Shown here one piece after another: positions 8,528 through 17,443 of a stretch of 51,352 bases of DNA. Numbering within the stretch: the first letter of the stretch is position 1; each line of letters begins with the position of its first letter. The position numbers and the translations under genes are program-made. The stretch lies in NCBI RefSeq assembly GCF_900100665.1, contig NZ_FNCS01000021.1, forward strand, positions 1 to 51,352. Reading direction: 5' to 3'. The notes beneath the pieces are model-generated. The model searched no databases. It was given only the letters and a program-made list of their open reading frames with translations, and was not told where the DNA came from. Source of the stretch: Pelagibacterium luteolum (GTDB lineage Bacteria > Pseudomonadota > Alphaproteobacteria > Rhizobiales > Devosiaceae).

Positions 8528-8565
8528 CACTGGGCGCGCTCCGGCTTGTCCGGGCCCGCCCAGTG
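8528..8565 (+). terminator. Terminator-like hairpin after the xyl operon
   Basis: CACTGGGCG (8528-8536) pairs perfectly with CGCCCAGTG (8557-8565), with an inner CCGG/CCGG pair inside the loop. The following bases (GATAAAACT) lack a U run, so it is either a weak intrinsic terminator or a 3' stabiliser. It separates the transport operon from the monooxygenase. Confidence 0.55.
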
Positions 8566-8604
8566 GATAAAACTGCCCGCTGCATTGCGCAGGTGGCATA
8601 TGCG

Positions 8605-9702
8605 ATGATTGACGTTCTTGTGGTGGGCGCCGGACCGGTCGGTATGACGGCTGCGCTGGAGCTGGTGCGGCGGGGCCTGGCAGTCAGGATCGTTGAGAGC
8701 CGCTCCGCGCCATCGGCGGAATCCCGTGCGATCGGAATCAATCCGCGAACGCTGGACATTCTGGAACCCGCTGGCGTTACACCGCGCATTCTCGACGAAG
8801 GCATCAAGATCAATCGTGCGCGACTGATCTCGCGCGGGCAATCGGTGGGCACAGTGAAATTTTCCGCTGTGGAGCATCGCTACCCGTTCATGCTCGCTCT
8901 ACCGCAATCGCGAACCGAAGCACTTCTCGAACAGGCCCTGGCAGATCGTGGAGTCCGCGTGGAGCGCAATATCCACTTTGTCCGCAATGGCGGGTCCGCC
9001 GCCGCGCCAATTGCCGTCCTTGAGAGCCAGACGGGACAGGAAACCGTCGCTTGCTCGCGTCTGCTTGGGTGCGACGGGGTCAACTCTGCCGTCCGCGCGG
9101 ATGCCGGGATCGCATTCGAGGGACAAGCCTATGAGCATAAGTGGTCCCTTATGGATGCCGAAGTCGATTGGCCATACCCGCCGGACGAAGTTTGCTTCTC
9201 GTTTTCCGGTCGCGGCAATCTCTTCGTCTTGCCTGTGACGCGGGGCGTCTGGCGACTTGTGGTACCAGGAGAGACCCTTGATCCGGCACTGCCTGATGGC
9301 GTCACGATCGGTAAAGTTTTCTGGCGTTCCCAGTTCCGCATCGCCCATCGGCTTGCCGCCTGCTTTGCGGCTTCGAATGTATTTTTGGCTGGCGATAGTG
9401 CGCATGTTCATTCACCGGCAGGAGCGCGCGGCATGAACGGGGGCATTGAGGATGCAGCGACGTTTGCCTGGCTCGCCAGCATCGATGCTCTCGATCGCTA
9501 CGAAGCGATGCGACGACCGGCGGCTCAGCGGATCATGGGGCAGGTCGATCGCCAATCGCGACAAGCGCAGGCCACTGGTCACGCCATGCTGCTGGTGCGC
9601 GAAGTGATCGCGCGGGCCCTGCTGCGCCTTCCGTCCGTCCAGCGGCTTGCCGCCGGTCTGGTCACGGCGCAAGATAGCGCACAGCCTGAGTGGCTTGTTT
9701 GA
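8605..9702 (+). CDS. FAD-dependent monooxygenase (aromatic hydroxylase type)
   Basis: A 365-residue flavoprotein started at the ATG at 8605 (MIDVLVVGAGPVGMTAALEL) behind AGGTGG; the open frame from 8563 overlaps the preceding hairpin. The N-terminal GxGxxG dinucleotide fold (VGAGPVG) is at residues 7-13. The second FAD motif (LLGCDGVNSAVR) is near residue 155, and the GD motif FLAGDSAHVHSPAGARGMNG is near residue 263. This is the class A flavoprotein hydroxylase family (UbiH/PheA-like), which hydroxylates aromatic substrates using NAD(P)H and oxygen. At this length it lacks the C-terminal thioredoxin-like domain of the larger members. Substrate unknown; neighbours give no clue. Confidence 0.85.
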   Translation: MIDVLVVGAGPVGMTAALELVRRGLAVRIVESRSAPSAESRAIGINPRTLDILEPAGVTPRILDEGIKINRARLISRGQSVGTVKFSAVEHRYPFMLALPQSRTEALLEQALADRGVRVERNIHFVRNGGSAAAPIAVLESQTGQETVACSRLLGCDGVNSAVRADAGIAFEGQAYEHKWSLMDAEVDWPYPPDEVCFSFSGRGNLFVLPVTRGVWRLVVPGETLDPALPDGVTIGKVFWRSQFRIAHRLAACFAASNVFLAGDSAHVHSPAGARGMNGGIEDAATFAWLASIDALDRYEAMRRPAAQRIMGQVDRQSRQAQATGHAMLLVREVIARALLRLPSVQRLAAGLVTAQDSAQPEWLV

Positions 9703-9771
9703 CTATCAGCAATTGCCTGCCCGCTACCGGTGTGCCAGTTTCCCCCCCAAATCAGACCAGTGAGGCAGTCC

Positions 9772-10899
9772 ATGAAAACCCGCGCCGCAGTTGCTTTCGA
9801 AGCCGGAAAACCCCTCGAGATTGTCGAAGTCGACCTTGAGGGCCCTAAGGCGGGAGAGGTGCTGGTTGAAATCAAGGCCACCGGCATTTGTCATACCGAC
9901 GACTTCACCCTGTCTGGTGCAGATCCCGAAGGTCTGTTTCCGTCCATCCTCGGCCACGAGGGTGCTGGGGTCGTTGTTGAGGTCGGGCCCGGCGTAACCA
10001 GCGTCAAGGTCGGGGATCACGTCATCCCGCTCTATACCCCCGAGTGCCGCGAGTGCCCGTCCTGCCTTTCGCGCAAAACCAATCTCTGTACGGCAATCCG
10101 CTCCACGCAAGGGCAGGGGCTGATGCCCGATGGCACAAGTCGGTTCTCATATAAGGGCAAGCCGATATTCCATTACATGGGCTGCTCGACCTTTTCCAAC
10201 TACACCGTCATGCCCGAGATCGCAGTTGCCAAGATCGATCCCGATGCGCCGTTCGACAAGATTTGCTACGTCGGCTGCGGTGTTACGACCGGGGTCGGCG
10301 CGGTGATCAATACCGCTAAGGTCGATCAGGGGTCGACCGCAGCCGTTTTTGGCCTTGGCGGTATCGGGCTTAATGTGATTCAGGGCCTGCGCATGGCCGG
10401 GGCCGACATGATCATCGGCGTCGATATCAACAACGACAAGAAGGAATGGGGCGAGCGCTTCGGTATGACCCATTTCGTCAACCCGCGCGAAATCGACGGC
10501 GACATCGTTTCCCATCTCGTCAACATGACCAAGCGCGGGGCCGATCAGATCGGCGGCGTCGATTACACCTTCGATTGCACAGGCAATGTCACCGTAATGC
10601 GCCAGGCCCTCGAAGCAAGCCATCGCGGCTGGGGCAAATCCGTGGTGATCGGCGTTGCAGCGGCTGGACAGGAGATATCCACTCGACCGTTCCAGCTCGT
10701 CACCGGGCGCCAATGGATGGGCACAGCCTTCGGGGGCGCTCGCGGGCGTACCGACGTGCCGAAAATCGTAGATTGGTACATGTCGGGCAAGATCGAAATC
10801 GATCCCATGATTACCCACACCATGCGCCTCGAAGACATCAACAAGGGCTTTGAGTTGATGCGCTCGGGCGAATCTATCCGCTCGGTGGTTCTCTTCTGA
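9772..10899 (+). CDS. frmA: S-(hydroxymethyl)glutathione dehydrogenase / class III alcohol dehydrogenase
   Basis: A 375-residue zinc alcohol dehydrogenase, the standard length for class III. The start is the ATG at 9772. Catalytic zinc ligands are seen in TGICHTDD and LGHEGAGVV, and the structural zinc lobe in [17 protein letters not shown]. The NAD-binding motif is [13 protein letters not shown]. The motifs STFSNYTV and [10 protein letters not shown] are typical of the formaldehyde-detoxifying enzyme. It oxidises S-hydroxymethylglutathione to S-formylglutathione in the cytoplasm and can act as S-nitrosoglutathione reductase. The usual S-formylglutathione hydrolase partner is absent; the DUF188 gene follows with no gap. 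Confidence 0.95.
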   Translation: MKTRAAVAFEAGKPLEIVEVDLEGPKAGEVLVEIKATGICHTDDFTLSGADPEGLFPSILGHEGAGVVVEVGPGVTSVKVGDHVIPLYTPECRECPSCLSRKTNLCTAIRSTQGQGLMPDGTSRFSYKGKPIFHYMGCSTFSNYTVMPEIAVAKIDPDAPFDKICYVGCGVTTGVGAVINTAKVDQGSTAAVFGLGGIGLNVIQGLRMAGADMIIGVDINNDKKEWGERFGMTHFVNPREIDGDIVSHLVNMTKRGADQIGGVDYTFDCTGNVTVMRQALEASHRGWGKSVVIGVAAAGQEISTRPFQLVTGRQWMGTAFGGARGRTDVPKIVDWYMSGKIEIDPMITHTMRLEDINKGFELMRSGESIRSVVLF

Positions 10900-11355
10900 A
10901 TGGTGGATATCTACGTCGATGCCGATGCCTGCCCGGTCAAGGACGAGGTCGTTCGTGTTGCCGAGCGGCATGGAATAGCTGTCACGTTCGTCGCCAATTT
11001 CGGATTGCGCCCATCGCGCGATCCGATGATCCGCAATGTGATGGTCCCACAGGGTGCAGACGCGGCCGACGATTGGATCGTCGAGCACGCAAACGCCAAC
11101 GATATCGTCATCACATCCGACATTCCCTTGGCCGGCCGCGCGCTGGCCAAGGGCGCGCATGTGATGGGCCCCACCGGCAAGCCTTTCACTGAAAGCTCGA
11201 TCGGTATGGCACTGGCCATGCGCGAACTGAACCAGCATTTGCGCGAGACAGGCGAAAGCAAAGGCTACAACGCCGCATTTTCGCCCCGCGACCGTTCGGC
11301 CTTCCTTCAAGCGTTCGATGCTGTCATCCAGCGCGCCAAGCGGGCCGCCCAGTAA
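10900..11355 (+). CDS. DUF188 (UPF0178, YaiI/YqxD family) protein
   Basis: A 151-residue protein whose ATG directly abuts the TGA of frmA, so the two are probably co-transcribed. It begins with the family hallmark VDADACPVKDEV and continues VITSDIPLAGRALAKG and AFSPRDRSAF. The fold is PIN-like with conserved aspartates near the N-terminus and in the TSDIPLA motif, so a nuclease-like activity is possible. No member has a well-established function that I can cite. Family assignment is firm. Confidence 0.92.
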   Translation: MVDIYVDADACPVKDEVVRVAERHGIAVTFVANFGLRPSRDPMIRNVMVPQGADAADDWIVEHANANDIVITSDIPLAGRALAKGAHVMGPTGKPFTESSIGMALAMRELNQHLRETGESKGYNAAFSPRDRSAFLQAFDAVIQRAKRAAQ

Positions 11356-11409
11356 CAGCTCGTTAAGAATAAAGCTGCCTAATACATACGGGTTATTAAC
11401 CATAATCGC

Positions 11410-12321
11410 GTGACCATTCCGCCTGATTTAAGGGGAAGGGCGGCGTGTACGGTGTTGCGCTTTGTGTGTGTTGCGGCGGTTTTGTCCTTGGGGCTGTCAG
11501 CGTGCGCCACGCCGCCGGCCAGCGAAGGAAATCTCTCTGCTTTCGCGCCCGTCGACCCGATGGTGACCCAGTCCATCGCGGCGCGCGCGCCTGTTACCAG
11601 CCGGAGCCAGCCGATGCCCGACATGTTGTTTTCATCTGGACTTGCCGGACGCACGCTTACGATCGCTGAGCCATCGGAGCTGGTCTTGCGCCCGGACGAG
11701 GTTATTTTGACGTTCGACGATGGGCCGCGCCCGGGCCGGACGGAGCTCATCGTCGCCACGCTCGACCGTTTCGGGGTTAAGGCGACATTCCTGGTCCTCG
11801 GCTCCGCCGCTGAGCGCCATCCCGACCTTGTTCGCCTCGCGGCAGAGCGCGGGCACAGTATCGGTACGCACACCTACGATCATGTGGACCTTTCGACGGT
11901 CAGCTTCTCCGCTGCGATGGCCGAAATCTATGCGGGACAACAGGCGGTTGCCGCGGCGCTAGCGCCGGTGCACCTCACGCCATCGCGGTTCTTTCGTTTT
12001 CCTTATCTTTCGGAGACAGGACTGATCCGGACTTCAGCCATCGATGCCAATTTCATCGTTCTCGACGTCGATGTGGATTCTAAGGACTACTTCCCCGATT
12101 CACCTGAGATTGTCCTTGATCGCACCCTCGAACGCCTCGACGCGCGCGGTTCGGGCATCGTGTTGTTCCACGACATCCATGCCCGCACCGCCGCCTTGCT
12201 GCCGGAATTTCTGACTGCGCTCCAGGCAAGGGGCTATAGCGTTGTTACGCTCCGCTCGTCCGGCGGATCGGTGTTCGATCAGCCGTTGGTCACTGCTGCA
12301 AATGGGACAGATATGCCTTAG
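11410..12321 (+). CDS. Lipoprotein polysaccharide deacetylase (NodB domain)
   Basis: A 303-residue protein with a GTG start at 11410. The N-terminus has a hydrophobic signal ending in a lipobox (LGLSAC), so Cys32 would be lipidated and the enzyme anchored in the cell envelope. The NodB homology domain shows the catalytic TFDDGP (motif 1), GTHTYDHVDLS (motif 2, metal-binding His residues) and RFFRFPY (motif 3), and ends with GIVLFHDIH. It would remove N- or O-acetyl groups from a cell-wall or exported polysaccharide using a divalent metal. The stop overlaps the convergent rlmB stop by four bases. Confidence 0.9.
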   Translation: MTIPPDLRGRAACTVLRFVCVAAVLSLGLSACATPPASEGNLSAFAPVDPMVTQSIAARAPVTSRSQPMPDMLFSSGLAGRTLTIAEPSELVLRPDEVILTFDDGPRPGRTELIVATLDRFGVKATFLVLGSAAERHPDLVRLAAERGHSIGTHTYDHVDLSTVSFSAAMAEIYAGQQAVAAALAPVHLTPSRFFRFPYLSETGLIRTSAIDANFIVLDVDVDSKDYFPDSPEIVLDRTLERLDARGSGIVLFHDIHARTAALLPEFLTALQARGYSVVTLRSSGGSVFDQPLVTAANGTDMP

Positions 12322-13070
12322 CCGGACGTCGCTGCGAATAGCGCGATCGCTGCTGCGTTCGACACGTTGAGCGACTTGATAGGCCCGGGCATATCCAGAC
12401 GGACCATCTCGTCGCACAGCGATCGTGTCTTCTGGCGCAAACCTTTGCCCTCGGCACCGAGCACAATCGCCAGCTTTTCTCCAGCGGGGCGCGCCCTGAG
12501 CAATCCATCCGCTTCCGAATCAAAGCCAAGGCACGTCATGCCCCGAGACTTCAGCTCCTCAAGCGTATCGCCAAGATTGCGGACCTCCACCAAAGGGATC
12601 TGGTCGAGCGCGCCAGACGCAGATTTGGCGAGGACGCCTGTCTCGCGGGGCGCGTAGCGGGCCGTGGTGATCACCGCATCTGCGCCAAACGCGCAAGCGG
12701 TCCGCAAGATGGCGCCCACATTGTGCGGATCGGTTACCTGATCGAGCACGATGACCAGGTCGAGCTTGCCGACATCCTTGAGCCGCCAGCGGTCGACGGG
12801 GTCCACTTCCAGCGCAACGCCCTGATGTACGGCATCGGTGCCGAGAATGGCGTCGAGCTCGCGCGGTGTCTTGTCTTCAATCGGAAGGCTCGGCCGCGGG
12901 CCGTCCTCGATCAGCCTGTTAAGCCCGTTGGGCGTCGCCAGAAGCTTGCGCTTCTTGCGCCGAGGGTTATCCAGTGCTGCACGCACGGTGTGCAGGCCAT
13001 AGAGATAGACCGGCCCCTCATTGGGATCGACGACCGGGCGCTTCTTTGGCGGGAACTTGTTCTTGCTCAT
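12318..13070 (-). CDS. rlmB: 23S rRNA (guanosine-2'-O-)-methyltransferase RlmB
   Basis: A 250-residue SPOUT methyltransferase. The basic N-terminus (MSKNKFPPKKRP) leads into the RNA-substrate-binding domain (VYLYGLHTVRAAL). The knotted SAM-binding domain shows motif 1 (DPHNVGAILRTACAFG), motif 2 (LAIVLGAEGKGL) and motif 3 (DMPGPIKSLNVSNAAAIA). It methylates G2251 (E. coli numbering) in the peptidyl-transferase P loop. It is a chromosomal housekeeping gene, helping to define the conserved segment between the two elements. Confidence 0.93.
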   Translation of the reverse strand: MSKNKFPPKKRPVVDPNEGPVYLYGLHTVRAALDNPRRKKRKLLATPNGLNRLIEDGPRPSLPIEDKTPRELDAILGTDAVHQGVALEVDPVDRWRLKDVGKLDLVIVLDQVTDPHNVGAILRTACAFGADAVITTARYAPRETGVLAKSASGALDQIPLVEVRNLGDTLEELKSRGMTCLGFDSEADGLLRARPAGEKLAIVLGAEGKGLRQKTRSLCDEMVRLDMPGPIKSLNVSNAAAIALFAATSG

Positions 13071-13154
13071 GGCTCAATGCCGTAGCGGTTAAGCGCAAAT
13101 TCGGCAAGCATGAAGCTCATTTGGGAAAGACACGAAATTTCCTTGCGATAGCTG

Positions 13155-13183
13155 TTGACACATCAAGGCGCACTAAGCATAAA
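13155..13183 (+). promoter_or_regulatory. Candidate sigma-70 promoter for the tRNA genes
   Basis: TTGACA (13155-13160), a 17-base spacer, then CATAAA (13178-13183). It lies 69 bases upstream of the tRNA-Tyr 5' end. The -35 is a perfect consensus match and the -10 is weaker. Confidence 0.5.
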
Positions 13184-13251
13184 CCGGCCCGTGATGGTCA
13201 GGGTCATTCAGGGCCATCTCAGACACTTCGCTTCGCCGATGTCACGATTGG

Positions 13252-13336
13252 GGAGGGGTGGGAGAGTGGTTAAATCCATCAGACTGTAAATCTGACCGCT
13301 TAGCGTACGCTGGTTCGAATCCAGCCCCCTCCACCA
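13252..13336 (+). tRNA. tRNA-Tyr (GUA)
   Basis: An 85-base class II tRNA. The acceptor GGAGGGG pairs with CCCCTCC (13326-13332), followed by discriminator A and encoded CCA. The anticodon loop holds GTA within GACTGTAAATC. A long variable arm and the T loop GGTTCGAATCC are present. All arms can be drawn. Confidence 0.97.
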
Positions 13337-13390
13337 AAATCGTGCTTGCCCGCAGGGCACGGGACAGACAGAGTAGCGAGACACCCTTGG

Positions 13391-13464
13391 GCGGGTGTAG
13401 CTCAATGGTAGAGCAGAAGCCTTCCAAGCTTACGACGAGGGTTCGATTCCCTTCACCCGCTCCA
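13391..13464 (+). tRNA. tRNA-Gly (UCC), presumed integration target
   Basis: A 74-base tRNA. The acceptor GCGGGTG pairs with CACCCGC before the T-CCA end at 13464. The D arm is AGCTCAATGGTAGAGC. The anticodon TCC lies in GCCTTCCAAGC, and the T arm is GGGTTCGATTCCC. An integrase gene begins 137 bases downstream in the same orientation, so the 3' end of this gene is the likely attachment site of the metal-resistance island. The gene itself is intact. Confidence 0.96.
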
Positions 13465-13600
13465 TTTCCCTCTCCTTCATTTTCGCCAATTGTTTGAAAT
13501 TCCCGGTAAAATCGGCGCATCAGACGCTATGTCCATTGCTACATGGCCGAATCCGTGACACATTTTGCTTCGAAAGTGTGATACTTTGGAGTGAATTGGC

Positions 13601-14974
13601 ATGGCAAAGGGGTCTCAGCTCGACCGGTTTCTGCAGCGGCGTGGGGATCGCTGGCAGTATGTTCGCCGGGTCCCGACGATGGTTGCCGAAGACGACAGGC
13701 GGGCGCCAGTCATCCGCACATCCCTCAAGACCCACGATCTTGCTGTTGCACGAGTGATGCGCGATGCGCTCGAGAAGGCAGACAACGATCTCTGGGCTTC
13801 GATTCTGTGTAATGAGGAGGAATCCGCTGCCCTGAAGCGGCACAAGGCGGCGGTGCGTCGAGCAGCCGCGCTGGGGTTCACTTATCGCCCGGCTGCGGAA
13901 CTCGAGGCCAGAGCGAGTTGGCAGGAACTGGCAGAAAGGATGGAAGCCATTCTGGATCTGCGGACATCGCATGCCGTCGAAACCGCAGTGCTCGGAGGTG
14001 AGCCGACGCCCGCAATCCCGATAAGTGAGGCGCTCAAGGTCTATATAGAGGACATTGCGGCGTCCCAGCTTGTCACCAAATCCGCCCAGCAGAAACGCAA
14101 ATGGCGGGTGATCCCGGAGCGCGCCGTGCGCAACTTTATCGAAATCGCTGGCGACAAGCCGATCACGCTCATCACACGAGACGACGCGCACAAATTTTAC
14201 CGCCATTGGCTTGCTCGAATTGCGCCGCCCGAGGCGGGCAAGAAGCCTACTCATACTGCTTCGTCGGGTAATCGGCAGATTGGTGAGTTGCGCAAGATCT
14301 TTCGCGAGTACCACGCTTTTATGGGCGAAGAGAACACGCTCAATCCCTTTGCCGGTTTGAGCTTTGAAGAGCGAAAAAAGGGCAAGCGCCCCCCGTTTCC
14401 GACGTCATGGCTCCGCGACAAAATTCTGAAAGCCGATGCGCTCAAGGGGCTGAATGAGGAGGCGCGGGCCATTTTGCTGGCTACGGTTGAAACGGGCGCG
14501 CGACCAAGTGAGACATGCAATCTCGACGCGAGCAATATCCATCTCGATGCTGAGGTTCCTCACATCAGCTTCGTTGAGCGTGATGATCCAGAAGCGCCGC
14601 GGGAACTCAAGACGCAGGCCTCCACCCGCGAAATCCCACTCGTCGGCGTTGCCCTGTTGGCGTTCCAGAAATTCCCCAATGGCTTTTCACGATACCGGGA
14701 AAAAGAAGAGGCGGCCTGTGCCGCGATTAACAAGTATTTGCGCGAGAACAACCTTGTTCCGTCGCAAAGACACACTCTCTACAGCATTCGGCACTCATTC
14801 GAAGATCGTATGAAGGAAGCTGGCATTGACGGCGAAATGCGGGAGATATTTTTCGGTCATCGCCGTAGTCGGCAGGTCTATGGCACGGGCGGCGCGCTCG
14901 CATGGAGGCGGTCGCTACTCCAGCGCATGGTGCTTCCCTTTGAGAATGGGTTGTTCCTGCCGGCGGAGAGATGA
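13601..14974 (+). CDS. Tyrosine-type integrase of the metal-resistance island
   Basis: A 457-residue phage-type recombinase beginning MAKGSQLDRFLQRRG. The N-terminal domain (YVRRVPTMVAEDD, then RTSLKTHDLAVAR) is of the DUF6538 type seen in alphaproteobacterial island integrases. The catalytic half shows box I Arg in VETGARPSETCNL, box II as LYSIRHSFEDRM, FFGHRR, and a probable nucleophilic Tyr in QVYGTGG. Box II has Tyr where most relatives have the first His (H-x-x-R-H becomes Y-S-I-R-H). The gene lies downstream of and co-oriented with tRNA-Gly, the usual arrangement at the left end of an island. I infer it moved the DNA to its right. Confidence 0.88.
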   Translation: MAKGSQLDRFLQRRGDRWQYVRRVPTMVAEDDRRAPVIRTSLKTHDLAVARVMRDALEKADNDLWASILCNEEESAALKRHKAAVRRAAALGFTYRPAAELEARASWQELAERMEAILDLRTSHAVETAVLGGEPTPAIPISEALKVYIEDIAASQLVTKSAQQKRKWRVIPERAVRNFIEIAGDKPITLITRDDAHKFYRHWLARIAPPEAGKKPTHTASSGNRQIGELRKIFREYHAFMGEENTLNPFAGLSFEERKKGKRPPFPTSWLRDKILKADALKGLNEEARAILLATVETGARPSETCNLDASNIHLDAEVPHISFVERDDPEAPRELKTQASTREIPLVGVALLAFQKFPNGFSRYREKEEAACAAINKYLRENNLVPSQRHTLYSIRHSFEDRMKEAGIDGEMREIFFGHRRSRQVYGTGGALAWRRSLLQRMVLPFENGLFLPAER

Positions 14975-15247
14975 GCGTGAAGCTTCAAGAGGACTGTAGA
15001 AAGCACAAAGTCCCGTCGCCGGCAATGCGCGCCCCATCTCAGCCGCCGGGACCAAGCGCAGCAGCTCCTGGAAGCTGACGTTTCTGGCCTGCTAGCCGGA
15101 GGTCGTAGTTGCACGTAGAGCGATCTGTTGCAAACAAGAGTAGGTCGCAAATTCCGCGCACTTTTCCGTGGATTGAAACGCTTCCCTGCCGCCACGCACT
15201 AGTTGGGAGTTGACCGACGGGGTATGGTTCTCCGAATAGGGAGGCTC

Positions 15248-16396
15248 ATGATCAAGCTGGTGGATGTTCAGGTCGAAGGTTTTCGACTCCTCGAAAATGT
15301 TGCGATCGCGATTGAAGAAACCGCGACCGTGGTCGTCGGCAGGAATAACAGCGGCAAGACTTCCCTGACAGAAGTCTTCGATCGTTTCCTTGGTGAGCAA
15401 ACTGGGCGCTTCCGCCTTGAGGATTTCTCAGCGACGATCCGGCCGAAGTTCCTGGCTGCCAAGGCTTTGCGCGACAGTGGCGAGGAGCCACCCGAGAAGG
15501 TCCTCGCCGAACTGCCTGTCATTGCCCTGACCCTGACGTTCGGTTACGGCGCCGACACCGATGACCTCGGGCCATTGTCGCCATTCGTTATCGACCTTGA
15601 GCCGGGCTGCACGACGGCAATCGCACGCATCGAATTTTCCGCATCCCTCAAGACTCTGGGCGCGTTACTTGATGCGCCGGAACCGGTCGACGCTGAGAAT
15701 GCCACAGAAGCCTTGTTTCGACATCTTGGTGAGGCCATACCCAAAGCATACTCGATCAAGATCTTCGCGATCGACCCGACCGACCATACTAACCGCAGGA
15801 CCTTCGAGAAAACCACCGAACTCAATAACCTTATCAGCCCTGGGTTCGTGAAAGCCCAGCGCACGCTTGATGTGGGTAAACGGGGCGACACCGACGTCAT
15901 TGGGAAGCTGCTTAACAAGCTATTCAAGACGGCCAACGCGCTCACCGCATCGACCGATGATCAGCAGATCGCAGACGGACTCAAAGCCTCTGTCGCCGAT
16001 CTGGAAAAGGCAATGCAGGGAGACTTTGACGACCGACTGAAGGCTCTGCTGCCGGCGCTCAACACGTTCGGTTTTCCCAGTCTAAACGATACGGAATTGA
16101 GGCCGCAGACCACGATCGACGTCGAGAGCCTTCTCACCGACAACACCCGCATCCTGTACACCGGCGCTGACGGGGTTCATTTGCCTGAACCCGGACGGGA
16201 GATTGTCGTGCGTGTGTCCATGGAAGTGCAGGGCTCCACTATAGAAACCGGGCCATTCCCGAAGCGGATAGTGGAAGAGTACCAAGTCAGCACCGTTGGC
16301 CTTGAGGATCACCATATCATGCGTGCTGGCCCAACCGAATTTCTGAACGTCCTCGGTGTCATGGTTGCCGATCACGAGCCGCTTAATGCCGTTTAG
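15248..16396 (+). pseudogene. OLD-family ATPase, truncated and fused to unrelated sequence
   Basis: The reading frame starts at the ATG at 15248 (MIKLVDVQVEGFRLLENVAI) behind AGGGAGG. It carries an N-terminal ABC/RecF-like domain with Walker A VVGRNNSGKTS, as in OLD (overcoming lysogenization defect) family ATP-dependent nucleases. Family-like sequence continues to YTGADGVHLPE, ending at about 16189, where relatives continue with GxNG. From 16190 the frame reads the antisense of a metallophosphoesterase gene and stops at 16396. The signature, Walker B and Toprim nuclease domain are therefore lost. It was probably an anti-phage or DNA-repair nuclease and is now inactive. Confidence 0.8.
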
Positions 16397-16635
16397 CTTC
16401 TTAAAAATTGCACCGGCGTCGATTGTCGGCAGCTTATCCCATGCAAAGTCCCCAAGATGCCAAACCGTATCCGTGGGCTTAACAACGCTATTCCAATTTG
16501 CGACGAGGTCCCGGTCGTGCTGAGCGATGTCGTTGTAAGGGCGCATCGCCATATCGAGGATTCCAGTATGCCCCAGATGAGTGTCCCCGATAAAAAATGG
16601 GTGTGATCGACATGGATGTAGTTCTGATGCTGCAT
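16190..16635 (-). pseudogene. Metallophosphoesterase, truncated and frameshifted
   Basis: The minus strand encodes a calcineurin-like phosphoesterase: FFIGDTHLGH, VWHLGDFAW, VIGNHD and FHGHTHDNLPS supply the metal ligands. Two lesions are visible. The N-terminal part (starting MQHQNYIHVDHTH at 16635) is in a different frame from the rest; adding one base to the run of six A (16592-16597 on the plus strand) would join them. The C-terminus ends at about 16190, where the reading passes into the OLD-family fragment. The small phosphoesterases of this type are often phage- or plasmid-borne. A sequencing error at the homopolymer is possible; the fusion is not explained that way. Confidence 0.78.
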
Positions 16636-16812
16636 GATGAGGCCCTCAAGTAATAAATTTAACTAAGGGACTAAGTCTTTGGATTTCATGAATAGGTTGC
16701 TTTGAAACTGAAATGTGTGAGTACACCTGCGGCAGCATCTCTCAGGGCAGGCCCTTTGGTGGCCAATCTGTCCAAGTCGGATAACGGTGCCGCGGTACCG
16801 CCAAGCGGAATT

Positions 16813-17268
16813 CTATTGGCTTGATCCGACAGCCTCGAAATGGGCGGGGTAGCTGTGTTCCGTCTCGCAATGATCGTGGTCGGCCAGAACCTCGATGATG
16901 CGGCAGTCGCAGATGCGACCGTGATCACATTCGTTGACCATGCGCTGCAATTCATGTCGCAAGGTCTCCAGTTGCTCGATCCGACGTTCAACCTTTACCA
17001 GGTGACCGCGGGCGATACTGTCGGCCTGATGACAGGAATCCTGTGGCCGTTCCGCCATGGCAAGCAGTTCGCGAATATCAGAAACTTCAAACCCCAAGGA
17101 TCGTGCGTGCCGGATGAAACTCAATCGGTCAAGATGGCCCCGATCGTAACGCCGCTGATTTCCCTCGGTTCGCAACGGTTCTGGCAGTAATCCAATTGAT
17201 TCATAATATCTGATGGTTGGCACCTTGGTGCCCGTGCGTTTGGACAACTCACCAATTGGGAAGCTCAT
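16813..17268 (-). CDS. MerR-family heavy-metal regulator, PbrR/CadR type
   Basis: A 151-residue regulator started at the ATG at 17268 (MSFPIGELSKRTGTKVPTIR); upstream in-frame sequence is non-coding in character. The winged HTH is at residues 1-70 ([32 protein letters not shown]), followed by the dimerisation helix. Metal-binding residues fit the Pb/Cd/Zn group: Cys79, Cys114, Cys120 and Cys122, with a His/Cys-rich tail (DHDHCETEHSYPAH) like that of CadR. It is divergent from a P1B-type ATPase, and a MerR-type operator with an over-long spacer lies between them. It should bind there, and metal binding should untwist the promoter to switch on export. Confidence 0.9.
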   Translation of the reverse strand: MSFPIGELSKRTGTKVPTIRYYESIGLLPEPLRTEGNQRRYDRGHLDRLSFIRHARSLGFEVSDIRELLAMAERPQDSCHQADSIARGHLVKVERRIEQLETLRHELQRMVNECDHGRICDCRIIEVLADHDHCETEHSYPAHFEAVGSSQ

Positions 17269-17383
17269 TGAGGTCTCCTTGATGCTACTGCACTTTTCGG
17301 GGGCCGAACAAGATGACTGGGGCGGCGACGTTCGCCATGGCATCACCTAGCGAAAACCCATTGCAATAATACAAGTACTTCTC

Positions 17384-17414
17384 TTGACCCTATAGCGGCT
17401 AGAGCATTTAAACA
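17384..17414 (+). promoter_or_regulatory. MerR-type (PbrR/CadR/ZntR) operator-promoter
   Basis: TTGACC (17384-17389) is followed by CTATAGCGGCTAGAG, then TTTAAA (17407-17412). CTATAG-N3-CTAGAG is the dyad known from the pbr and znt/cad promoters, placed between -35 and -10 as in MerR-activated promoters. It reads toward the ATPase gene. Confidence 0.82.
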
Positions 17415-17443
17415 AGACGCGGTCCCCAGCGAAAGGAATGGCC

